A stretch of 12,293 nucleotides of DNA, from positions 1 to 12,293 of the forward strand of contig CAYNDV010000135.1 in assembly GCA_964396055.1 (NCBI GenBank), read 5' to 3'. Shown piece by piece: positions 6,038 through 12,293 of this stretch (within the stretch, counting starts at the first letter, position 1; every line of letters begins with the position of its first letter). The notes below the pieces were generated by a model, which worked only from the letters and a program-made list of their open reading frames with translations, was not told the DNA's origin and did no database searches. Origin of the DNA: CAYJPV01 sp964396055 (GTDB lineage: Bacteria; Acidobacteriota; Vicinamibacteria; Vicinamibacterales; JAKQTR01). Made by a program: the position numbers and the translations under genes.

Positions 6038-6886
6038 GTGCGGTTTGGAGTGTCGACGCAGTTGTACCATGGCCAGCGCCTCGACCGGGCGCACCTCGAC
6101 GAGATCGCGGCCCACGGCTTCGATGCCATCGAAATCGTGGCGACGCGGACGCACGTCGACTACCACGACGCCGCCGCGCTCGACGGCCTGGCGGCCTGGC
6201 TGCGCGACACGGGCCTGCGCCTGCACTCGATGCACGCGCCGGTGACGGAAGCCGTGGTGAACGGCCGCTGGAGCGCCCCGTTCAACAACGCGTCGCCCGT
6301 CGAGGCAGTCCGGGCGCGCGCCGTGGCGGAAACCCTGGCGGCGCTGGACCTGGCCCGGCGGGTGCCCGTCGAGGTCCTGGTGGTGCACCTGGGCCTGCCC
6401 GACGTGCTGACCGCCGCGCCCGGCGACAACGACCCCGCCGCGGCCCGGCGCAGCGTCGGGGAGATCGCGGCGGCGGCCCGGTCGGTCGGTGTGCGCGTGG
6501 CCCTGGAGAACATCCCCGGGCCGCTGGCGACGCCCGCCGCGCTGGCGGCCCTGGTCGAGGACGGCCTCGACGACCGGTCCGTGGGCCTGTGCCTGGACTT
6601 CGGCCACGCCCATCTCATGGACGGCGTGCCCGACGCGATCGAGACGATGGGCGGCCTGCTCGCCGCGACGCACGTGCACGACAACCACGGCACGCGCGAC
6701 GAGCACCTGCCCCCCGGGGAGGGCACCATCGACTGGCCGGCGGCCGTCATGGGCCTGCAGAAGATGGGCTACGACGGCTTGCTGATGATGGAATGCGCGG
6801 CGGGCGGCGCCCCGACGGCGCCGCTGCTGGAGCGGGCCCGCCGGGCCTGCGCACGGCTGGATGAGGAAGCACGGAGCGGGTCATGA
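6038..6886 (+). CDS. Sugar phosphate isomerase/epimerase-like TIM-barrel protein
   Basis: The 282-residue product belongs to the xylose-isomerase-like TIM-barrel (AP_endonuc_2) superfamily, which includes sugar isomerases, epimerases, dehydratases and endonuclease IV. The N-terminal strand FGVSTQLY, the SMHAP and VVHLG strands, and a likely metal site of Glu157 (LENIPG), Asp187 and His190 (CLDFGHAH), His212/His214 (THVHDN) and Glu252 (MMECA) are visible. The GEGTIDW segment is also typical. The metal ligands look intact, so it is probably an active metalloenzyme, but the substrate cannot be named. Sequence style favours a sugar isomerase/epimerase over a DNA repair enzyme. Translation starts at GTG and the gene overlaps asnS by ATGA, although the two products have no known functional link. 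Confidence 0.85.
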   Translation: MRFGVSTQLYHGQRLDRAHLDEIAAHGFDAIEIVATRTHVDYHDAAALDGLAAWLRDTGLRLHSMHAPVTEAVVNGRWSAPFNNASPVEAVRARAVAETLAALDLARRVPVEVLVVHLGLPDVLTAAPGDNDPAAARRSVGEIAAAARSVGVRVALENIPGPLATPAALAALVEDGLDDRSVGLCLDFGHAHLMDGVPDAIETMGGLLAATHVHDNHGTRDEHLPPGEGTIDWPAAVMGLQKMGYDGLLMMECAAGGAPTAPLLERARRACARLDEEARSGS

Positions 6887-8190
6887 CACACGACGGCACA
6901 CTGGCGTACATCGAGGACATCGCGCGGCACGCGGGACAGCGGGTCATCATCCGGGGCTGGCTCCACAACCGCCGGTCCAGCGGGAAGATCCACTTCCTCA
7001 CCGTGCGCGACGGCAGCGGCTTCATCCAGGCCGTCATGTCGAAGGCAGCCGTCAGCGAGGAGACGTTCCGCCTCGCCGATCACTTGACGCAGGAGACGGC
7101 GCTCATCCTGTCGGGCCAGGTCCGCGCCGACAGCCGGGCGCCGGGGGGCTTCGAGATCGACGCCACGACGCTCGAGGTGGTGGGGCCCGCCGAGGACTAC
7201 CCCATCACGCCGAAGGAGCACGGCGTCGACTACCTGATGGACCGGCGCCACCTCTGGATCCGCACCGAGCGCCAGCACGCCATCCTGCGCGTGCGTGCCG
7301 AGGTCATCGCCGCGGTGCGCCAGTTCTTCGACGACCGCGGGTTTATCCTGGCCGACACGCCGATCTTCACGCCGGCGGCCTGCGAGGGGACGACCACGCT
7401 CTTCCCCGTCCAGTACTTCGACGACGCCACGGCGTACCTCACGCAGAGCGGCCAGCTCTACAACGAAGCCAACGCCATGGCGCTGGGCCGCGTGTACTGC
7501 TTCGGCCCGACGTTCCGGGCCGAGAAGTCCAAGACGCGCCGCCACCTGACCGAGTTCTGGATGGTCGAGCCGGAAGTCGCCTGGGCCACCCTCGACGACG
7601 TGATGGAACTGGCGGAGGACCTCGTGGTCTCCGTGGTGCAGCGCGTGATCGCGAAGCGGCGCCCGGAACTGGCCCGGCTGCAGCGGGACCTGACGAAGCT
7701 CGAGCAGGTGCGGAAGCCCTTCCCCCGCATCTCCTATGACGATGCCGTGGCGCTGCTGAAGGAGAAGGGCCAGCCCTTCGAGTGGGGCGGCGATTTCGGC
7801 GCGCCCGATGAGACGCTGATCTCGTCGGCGTTCGACCGGCCGGTCTGCGTGCACCGCTACCCGTCGCAGGTGAAGGCGTTCTACATGGAGCCCGATCCGG
7901 GCCGGCCGGAGGTGGCGCTCTGCGTGGACGTGCTGGCGCCCGAGGGATACGGCGAGATCATCGGCGGCAGCCAGCGAATCGCCAGCTACGCGCTGCTCAT
8001 GCAGCGCATCAAGGACCACGGCCTGCCGCCCGAGGCGTTCGAGTGGTACCTCGATCTGCGCCGGTTCGGCGGCGTGCCCCACGGCGGGTTCGGCATGGGC
8101 ATCGAGCGGGTGGTGAGCTGGATCTGCGGCCTCGATCACCTGCGCGAGGCCATCCCGTACGCGCGCATGCTGTATCGGCTGTACCCGTAG
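6883..8190 (+). CDS. asnS: Asparaginyl-tRNA synthetase
   Basis: This 435-residue class IIb aminoacyl-tRNA synthetase charges tRNA-Asn with asparagine in the cytoplasm. An N-terminal OB-fold anticodon-binding domain (about 15-105; GWLHNRRSSGKIHFLTVRDG) precedes the catalytic core. Motif 1 lies near 147-165 (ending ADTPIFTP) and is followed by ACEGTTTLF, which is typical of AsnRS. Motif 2 is FRAEKSKTRRHLTEF (211-225), and motif 3 is GGFGMGIER (401-409) with Arg409. The C-terminus ends RLYP, as in other AsnRS proteins. Length and motifs are complete. A nondiscriminating AspRS is the main alternative, but the ACEGTTTLF segment argues against it. The ATG overlaps the previous stop, and the stop shares one base with the rimO GTG, which suggests coupled translation. 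Confidence 0.93.
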   Translation: MTHDGTLAYIEDIARHAGQRVIIRGWLHNRRSSGKIHFLTVRDGSGFIQAVMSKAAVSEETFRLADHLTQETALILSGQVRADSRAPGGFEIDATTLEVVGPAEDYPITPKEHGVDYLMDRRHLWIRTERQHAILRVRAEVIAAVRQFFDDRGFILADTPIFTPAACEGTTTLFPVQYFDDATAYLTQSGQLYNEANAMALGRVYCFGPTFRAEKSKTRRHLTEFWMVEPEVAWATLDDVMELAEDLVVSVVQRVIAKRRPELARLQRDLTKLEQVRKPFPRISYDDAVALLKEKGQPFEWGGDFGAPDETLISSAFDRPVCVHRYPSQVKAFYMEPDPGRPEVALCVDVLAPEGYGEIIGGSQRIASYALLMQRIKDHGLPPEAFEWYLDLRRFGGVPHGGFGMGIERVVSWICGLDHLREAIPYARMLYRLYP

Positions 8191-9584
8191 TGAAGATCGG
8201 ATTTCTCTCCCTCGGCTGCCCGAAGAACCTCGTCGACTCGGAGGTGATGATCGGGCTCGTGGAACAGGCGGGCCACGCCATCACGCCCGACGCCCGCGAG
8301 GCGGACGTGCTGGTGGTGAACACGTGCGCCTTCATCGACTCCGCCAAGCAGGAATCGGTGGACGCCATCCTCGAGATGGCGGAACTGAAGAAGTCGGGGC
8401 GCTGCCAGCGCCTGGTGGTCACCGGCTGCCTGGCCGAGCGGTACCGGGACGACCTGCGGGCGCAGATTGGCGAGATCGACGCGGTGCTCGGCACCGGCGA
8501 GGTGCCGGCCATCGTCAGCGCCGTCGGCGGGGCGGCGCCGGCCCGTGGGCACGCGGCGCCCGTGGCGCTCTTCCGGTCCCGGGCCGAGGCGGGGGCCGCC
8601 CCGGCGCCCGCGCCGCCGCTGCCCGAGTACCTGTACGACGCCGACACGCCCCGCACGCTCGTCACGCCGCGTCACTTCGCGTACGTGAAGGTGGCGGAGG
8701 GCTGCGACTACACCTGTGCGTTCTGCATCATCCCGACGCTCCGGGGCCACTACCGCAGCCGCGCCGCGGACTCGATCGTCACGGAAGCCGGGCGCCTCGC
8801 CGCCCGCGGCGTGAAGGAACTGCTGCTCATCTCGCAGGACACCACGTTCTACGGGATCGACCGCGGCGAGCGGGGGGCGCTGGCGCGGTTGCTGCAGCGC
8901 CTCGACGAGGTGCCGGGCCTCGAGTGGATCCGGCTGCTCTACCTCTACCCCACGACGATCACCACCGACGTGCTGGACACGATGGCGGCCTCGCGCCACG
9001 TGTGCCGCTACATCGACCTGCCGCTGCAGCACGCGTCGGCGGCGGTGCTCAAGCGGATGAAGCGGCCGGGCACCGGCGCCACGTACCGCCGGCTGCTCGA
9101 CCGGATCCGCGCGCGCGTCCCGGGCGTGACGCTGCGCACGACGTTCATCGTCGGCTTCCCGGGCGAGACCGAAGACGAATTCCAGGAACTGCTGCAGTTT
9201 GTCCGCGATGTCGAGTTCGATCACGTGGGCGTGTTCACGTACTCGCACGAGGAAGGCACGCCGGCCCACGGTCTGGCCGACGACGTGCCGGCGCGGACGA
9301 AACGTCGGCGGCAGCGCGCCCTGATGGCCGAGCAGCGCCGGATCGTGGCCCGGCGCCAGCGGCGGCGCAGGGGTGAGGAGGTCCGCCTGGTGGTGGACGG
9401 CCCCGATCCCGCGCAACCCCTTGTCTGGAAAGGGCGGACCGAAGGCCAGGCACCGGAGATCGATTCGTGTGTCTACCTGACGGAGGCGGATCCGGAGGCC
9501 TTGAAGCCGGGCGACTTCATCCGGGGCGTCATCGTCGGGTCGCGGGAGTACGATCTGGTGGTGCGGCCGTTGCCCGGGATTTGA
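8190..9584 (+). CDS. rimO: Ribosomal protein S12 methylthiotransferase RimO
   Basis: RimO is a radical-SAM enzyme that adds a methylthio group to the conserved aspartate of ribosomal protein S12. The 464-residue product has an N-terminal UPF0004 domain with cluster cysteines Cys10 (SLGCPKN), Cys46 (NTCAF) and Cys80 (TGCLAE). The radical-SAM CxxxCxxC is Cys172-Cys176-Cys179, PLQHAS follows, and a C-terminal TRAM domain covers about 395-460. SLGCPKNLVDSE and the TPRH segment distinguish it from MiaB. I chose the GTG at 8190, which overlaps the asnS stop by one base (TAGTG), because the protein then begins at the conserved first strand. The frame is open 49 codons upstream, but within asnS. A Pro/Ala-rich stretch around residues 111-148 looks longer than in E. 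coli RimO. Confidence 0.94.
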   Translation: MKIGFLSLGCPKNLVDSEVMIGLVEQAGHAITPDAREADVLVVNTCAFIDSAKQESVDAILEMAELKKSGRCQRLVVTGCLAERYRDDLRAQIGEIDAVLGTGEVPAIVSAVGGAAPARGHAAPVALFRSRAEAGAAPAPAPPLPEYLYDADTPRTLVTPRHFAYVKVAEGCDYTCAFCIIPTLRGHYRSRAADSIVTEAGRLAARGVKELLLISQDTTFYGIDRGERGALARLLQRLDEVPGLEWIRLLYLYPTTITTDVLDTMAASRHVCRYIDLPLQHASAAVLKRMKRPGTGATYRRLLDRIRARVPGVTLRTTFIVGFPGETEDEFQELLQFVRDVEFDHVGVFTYSHEEGTPAHGLADDVPARTKRRRQRALMAEQRRIVARRQRRRRGEEVRLVVDGPDPAQPLVWKGRTEGQAPEIDSCVYLTEADPEALKPGDFIRGVIVGSREYDLVVRPLPGI

Positions 9585-9599
9585 GGCCGGTGATATACT
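9570..9599 (+). promoter_or_regulatory. Promoter for rimP-nusA-infB
   Basis: TTGCCC (9570-9575, four of six) and TATACT (9594-9599, five of six) are separated by 18 bp. The -35 lies inside the last codons of rimO. Transcription would start near 9606, leaving a leader of about 70 nt that contains the hairpin at 9633-9653. Confidence 0.55.
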
Positions 9600-9612
9600 A
9601 AACTGCTTTGGA

Positions 9613-9641
9613 AGTCCCATCTGGAACTGCTGAAGTGGGCT
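9613..9641 (+). promoter_or_regulatory. Candidate antiterminator helix in the rimP leader
   Basis: AGTCCCAT (9613-9620) can pair with GTGGGCT (9635-9641), leaving T9615 bulged, with six Watson-Crick pairs and one G-U pair. This would occupy most of the 5' arm of the terminator hairpin and therefore exclude it. The helix is transcribed before the terminator's 3' arm, so it could form first. It is a hand-drawn fold without energy calculation or covariation. Confidence 0.35.
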
Positions 9642-9656
9642 CGGAGCCCACTTTTT
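9633..9656 (+). terminator. Intrinsic terminator/attenuator in the rimP leader
   Basis: AAGTGGGCT (9633-9641) and AGCCCACTT (9645-9653) form a perfect 9-bp stem around a CGG loop and run into five T residues (9652-9656). This is a textbook Rho-independent terminator. It lies after rimO and also after the predicted rimP promoter, so it can end read-through from rimO and attenuate the rimP operon. NusA, encoded downstream, is known to enhance hairpin termination, so negative feedback is plausible. Conserved hairpins upstream of rimP are known in other bacteria. Confidence 0.85.
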
Positions 9657-9675
9657 ACGTTTCAGGGGAGGGCAC

Positions 9676-10194
9676 GTGATCGGGAAGGAAGCCGAGGCGA
9701 GCCGGATCGACCGGATTCGCGCCGTCGCAGATCGCGTCGCGCAGTCGCGCGGGCTCGAGGTGTTCGACCTCCAGTTCCGCACGGAGTCCCACGGGTGGGT
9801 GCTGCGCGTGTTCCTCGACAAGCCCGGGACGCCCGTCGTGGCGGGCCGGGCGGGAACGGCGATCGTCGACGGGGTCACCATCGAGGATTGCCAGCACGTC
9901 AGCCAGGATCTCGGGACGCTGCTGGACGTCGAAGACGTGATCGGGCACCGGTACACCCTGGAGGTGTCGTCGCCGGGCCTGGATCGCCCCCTGCGGGGCG
10001 CCGCGGACTACGAGCGGTTCGCGGGATGCCTGGCGAAGATCGTGCTGTCGGACGCGGTTGACGGCCAGAAGCACTTCGAGGGCCGCCTCGCCGGGCTCGA
10101 CGGCGGCGACGTGCTGCTGACGGTCGGCAAACAGCGGCTGCAGCGGATTCCGCTGGCCCTCATCGCGCGCGCCCGGTTGGAAGTGGAGTTTTAA
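9676..10194 (+). CDS. rimP: Ribosome maturation factor RimP
   Basis: RimP is a cytoplasmic factor that helps mature the 30S ribosomal subunit. The 172-residue product shows the two-domain pattern: an N-terminal domain with LEVFDLQF, the RVFLDKPG strand, a GVTIEDCQHVSQDLG segment and the invariant SSPGLDRPL (98-106), then an SH3-like C-terminal domain ending in LARARLEVEF-style strands. A GTG start is chosen because GGGGAGGG lies just upstream (GGAG five bases before it) and the length matches the family. The stop TAA abuts the nusA ATG with no gap. An insertion-like segment, TPVVAGRAGTAIVDG, sits where other RimP proteins have a short loop. Confidence 0.94.
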   Translation: MIGKEAEASRIDRIRAVADRVAQSRGLEVFDLQFRTESHGWVLRVFLDKPGTPVVAGRAGTAIVDGVTIEDCQHVSQDLGTLLDVEDVIGHRYTLEVSSPGLDRPLRGAADYERFAGCLAKIVLSDAVDGQKHFEGRLAGLDGGDVLLTVGKQRLQRIPLALIARARLEVEF

Positions 10195-11568
10195 ATGGCA
10201 GGCAGCAGCAACCCGGTTCAGCAGACGATTGAAGCGCTCGCCAAGGAGCGGGGCATCGATCCCCAGGTGGTCGTCGCGGCGATTGAGGACGCGGTCCTGA
10301 CCGCCTCGCGCAAGGTGTTCAGGGGCGGCGAGAACCTGAAGGCCCGCTTCAACCCGGAGACGGGGCAGGTGGAACTCGTGGCGGTGCGGACGGTGGTCGA
10401 AACCGTTGAGACGCCGGCGACCGAGATCGCCATCGACGAAGCCCGCAGCCTCTACCGGGAGGCGTACGGGGACGAGGTCGCCGACAGCATCGAGATCGGC
10501 GACGAGATGGAGTTCCCGAAGCCGACGGACCAGTTCGGCCGCATCGCGGCCCAGACGGCCAAGCAGGTGATCTTCCAGAAGGTGCGCGAAGCCGAGCGCG
10601 AGCACATCTTCGCGGAGTACAACCAGCGCATTGGCGAGGTGGTCACGGGCGGCGTGAAGCGCTTCGAGAACGGCGACATCATCATCGAGGTCGGCCGCAT
10701 CGAGACGGTGCTGCCCCGCAAGGAGCAGTCCCGCGCGGAAAGCTACGCCCCGGGTGATCGGGTGCGCTGCGTCATCCGCAAGGTCGAGCGCAGCACCAAG
10801 GGCCCGCAAATCGTCCTGTCGCGCACCGATCCCGCCCTGCTGATCAAGCTGTTCGAGCAGGAGGTGCCCGAGATCTACGACGGCACCGTCGTGATCAAGG
10901 GCGCGGTGCGCGAGGCGGGCGACCGCGCGAAGGTGGCGGTCTACTCGCGCGAGCGCGACGTGGACCCGGTCGGCGCGTGCGTCGGCATGAAGGGCACGCG
11001 GGTGCAGGCGATCATCCGCGAGCTGCGCGGCGAGAAGATCGACATCGTCGAGTACTCCGAGGACCCGGTGTACTTCGTGACCAACGCCCTCAGCCCCGCC
11101 AAGGTGCAGCGCGTCACCATCGTCGACGACGAGGAGCGCGTGGTCGAGGTGGTGGTCGAGGACAAGCAGCTCTCGCTGGCCATCGGCAAGAAGGGGCAGA
11201 ACGTCCGCCTGGCGGCGAAGCTGACCGGGTGGCGGATCGACATCAAGAGCGAGGAAGAGAAGCGGAAGGAAGTGGAAGCCCAGCTGGTGGGGTTCGACGA
11301 AGCGGCCGGCCTGCTCGAAGGCGCGGCGGCCGAGTCGGGCGTCCTGGCGCTGCCGGGGATTCACGACGAAGTCGTGGCGGCCCTGCAGCAGGGCGGCTTC
11401 CAGTCGGCGGCGGCCATCGTCGAGGCCGGCGCGCCGGGGCTCCAGCCGCTGGGATTCGACGACGAGACCATCGAGGCGGTCCTGGAGGCCGCGCGTGCCG
11501 CCGTCGCGGACGCGTCGCCCGCGGCGGACGACGCCGGGCAGGAACCGGAAACCGAGGCGATCGAGTAA
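10195..11568 (+). CDS. nusA: Transcription elongation/termination factor NusA
   Basis: NusA binds RNA polymerase and nascent RNA, promoting pausing, hairpin termination and antitermination complexes. In the 457-residue product an RNA-polymerase-binding N-terminal domain (about 1-130) is followed by an S1 domain (about 145-205; GDIIIEVGRIE). KH1 follows (VGMKGTRVQ at 263-271) and then KH2 (LAIGKKGQNVRLAAKLTGW from 328). The C-terminal part carries one helix-hairpin-helix-like module (about 383-440, LPGIHDEVVAAL) and a short acidic tail. E. coli NusA has two acidic repeats, so this end is shorter. The ATG directly follows the rimP TAA, with GGAG six bases upstream. It is probably cotranscribed with rimP and infB, and may regulate its own leader. 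Confidence 0.95.
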   Translation: MAGSSNPVQQTIEALAKERGIDPQVVVAAIEDAVLTASRKVFRGGENLKARFNPETGQVELVAVRTVVETVETPATEIAIDEARSLYREAYGDEVADSIEIGDEMEFPKPTDQFGRIAAQTAKQVIFQKVREAEREHIFAEYNQRIGEVVTGGVKRFENGDIIIEVGRIETVLPRKEQSRAESYAPGDRVRCVIRKVERSTKGPQIVLSRTDPALLIKLFEQEVPEIYDGTVVIKGAVREAGDRAKVAVYSRERDVDPVGACVGMKGTRVQAIIRELRGEKIDIVEYSEDPVYFVTNALSPAKVQRVTIVDDEERVVEVVVEDKQLSLAIGKKGQNVRLAAKLTGWRIDIKSEEEKRKEVEAQLVGFDEAAGLLEGAAAESGVLALPGIHDEVVAALQQGGFQSAAAIVEAGAPGLQPLGFDDETIEAVLEAARAAVADASPAADDAGQEPETEAIE

Positions 11569-11575
11569 GCCTAGC

Positions 11576-11580
11576 AGAGG
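11576..11580 (+). promoter_or_regulatory. Ribosome binding site deciding the TTG start of infB
   Basis: AGAGG ends six bases before TTG at 11587. I see no better in-frame start codon in the 18-bp gap after nusA, and translation from TTG gives the conserved IF-2 opening STVRIYKIAEL. Confidence 0.7.
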
Positions 11581-11586
11581 TCAGCG

Positions 11587-12293
11587 TTGTCCACCGTTCG
11601 GATCTACAAGATCGCGGAGTTGCTCAATACCACGAGCCAGGAAATCGTCGCGTTGCTGAAGCGCGACCACGGCATCGAGGTCAAGAGCGCGTCGAGCACG
11701 GTTGAAGAAATCGTCGCGCGGCAGTTCGTCGAACGTCTCGCCAAGAAGCGGGGCGTCACCCTGCCCGGCGGCGACATCTTCGCGGAAGGCGCCGCCGCCA
11801 AGTTGAAGAAGGCCGGGACGGCCAGGAAGGCCGAGCCGCCGCCGCCGCCGCCCAAGCCTTCCCTGCCGCCGCCGCGCCTGGTCAAGACGGTGAAGCCCGT
11901 CGCCGCGCCGGTCCCGGTGCCCGAGGGGGACGCCGTGCCGGAAGCCGCTCCGGACGTCGAGCCGGCCGCGGCCCCGGCGCCGCCCGCCGAGGCGGTGGAA
12001 CCTCACGTCCCTGCCCCGGTCGCCGAAGCGGCTGGGGCCCACGCGCCCGCGCCGGTGGCCGACGTGCCTGTGACCTCAGCCACGCCCGCCGCGCCGGAGC
12101 CGGTGGTAGAGGCGGCCGCGCCCACACCCGCACCGGTGGCCGAAGCCGCCGACACGCCCGTGCCGCACACGCCCGTGACGCACGAGGAACCGGCGGTCGC
12201 CGAAGCGCCCAAGGAGGCCGTGGCGCCGGAACCCGAACAGCACGCGCCCGTGGCGCCTAAGGCCGCCGCGCCCAGGGCTGCGGCCCCGGCCGC
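11587..12293 (+). CDS. infB: Translation initiation factor IF-2, N-terminal part (runs off the window)
   Basis: IF-2 is the GTPase that brings initiator tRNA to the 30S subunit and promotes subunit joining. Only the first 235 codons are present; the G domain lies beyond the right edge. Residues 4-55 form the IF2-N domain (VRIYKIAELL, ALLKRDHGIEVKSASST, VARQFVERLAKKRG). From about residue 60 the chain becomes a long Ala/Pro/Val/Glu-rich disordered linker with a run of six prolines and recurring PVAEAA or APVAD-like units. The start is TTG, supported by AGAGG six bases upstream and by exact agreement with the usual N-terminus. The gene begins 18 bp after nusA; the ylxR and ylxQ genes found between nusA and infB in some bacteria are absent. 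Confidence 0.93.
   Translation, partial: MSTVRIYKIAELLNTTSQEIVALLKRDHGIEVKSASSTVEEIVARQFVERLAKKRGVTLPGGDIFAEGAAAKLKKAGTARKAEPPPPPPKPSLPPPRLVKTVKPVAAPVPVPEGDAVPEAAPDVEPAAAPAPPAEAVEPHVPAPVAEAAGAHAPAPVADVPVTSATPAAPEPVVEAAAPTPAPVAEAADTPVPHTPVTHEEPAVAEAPKEAVAPEPEQHAPVAPKAAAPRAAAPA

Noticed and set aside
8043..8189. 49-codon upstream extension of the rimO frame
   Set aside because: It lies entirely within asnS, and the conserved RimO N-terminus begins at the GTG at 8190.
8136..9956. 606-codon open frame on the minus strand across rimO and rimP
   Set aside because: It is antisense to genes with conserved motifs and crosses the promoter-terminator region of rimP. There is no start context or family resemblance.
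9655..11364. 569-codon open frame on the minus strand across rimP and nusA
   Set aside because: Its composition is rich in Leu, Asp, His and Arg with no domain, and it lies opposite two certain genes. It is a GC-driven shadow.
1..12293. A defence, mobile or other novel multi-gene system
   Set aside because: Every substantial gene belongs to a recognised housekeeping, metabolic or envelope family. No integrase, transposase, toxin-antitoxin pair, repeat-spacer array or unassignable gene cluster is present.

Overview
This 12.3 kb window is GC-rich, tightly packed bacterial chromosome made of housekeeping and cell-envelope genes. I see no transposase, phage gene, tRNA, rRNA or CRISPR array. The GC-rich codon use, the start of IF-2 (STVRIYKIAELLNTTSQE...) and the Deg-type protease fit Acidobacteriota, perhaps the Vicinamibacteria side. 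That placement is inference from protein style, not from a marker comparison.

Layout. (1) Positions 1-32 are a 7-bp tandem repeat that supplies the stop codon of a leftward archease gene (29-451). (2) A 223-bp divergent intergenic region holds a leftward promoter for archease, two overlapping GC-rich inverted repeats, and a rightward promoter. (3) A rightward cluster (675-5951) encodes a membrane-anchored HtrA/Deg protease, a MidA/NDUFAF7-type methyltransferase, a CYTH-domain protein, a sugar-1-phosphate nucleotidyltransferase with a beta-helix-like tail, and an AmgK-like anomeric sugar kinase. Gaps are 19 and 4 bp, followed by two ATGA overlaps. (4) An 86-bp gap with an extended -10 promoter precedes a sugar-phosphate-isomerase-like TIM barrel, asnS and rimO, joined by ATGA and TAGTG overlaps. 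(5) A promoter and a terminator/attenuator hairpin precede rimP, nusA and infB; infB runs off the right edge.

How the genes fit together. The kinase and nucleotidyltransferase form a plausible two-step route: an anomeric amino sugar to its 1-phosphate, then to a nucleotide sugar. This resembles AmgK-MurU peptidoglycan recycling, and the envelope protease upstream suits that setting. The last two clusters are translation and transcription machinery: Asn-tRNA synthetase, S12 methylthiolation, 30S maturation, elongation/termination factor NusA and initiation factor IF-2.

No clearly new biological system is visible. The points most worth following are the rimP leader, which can be drawn as two mutually exclusive RNA folds, and the salvage-like cluster containing MidA, CYTH and an enlarged MurU-like enzyme.
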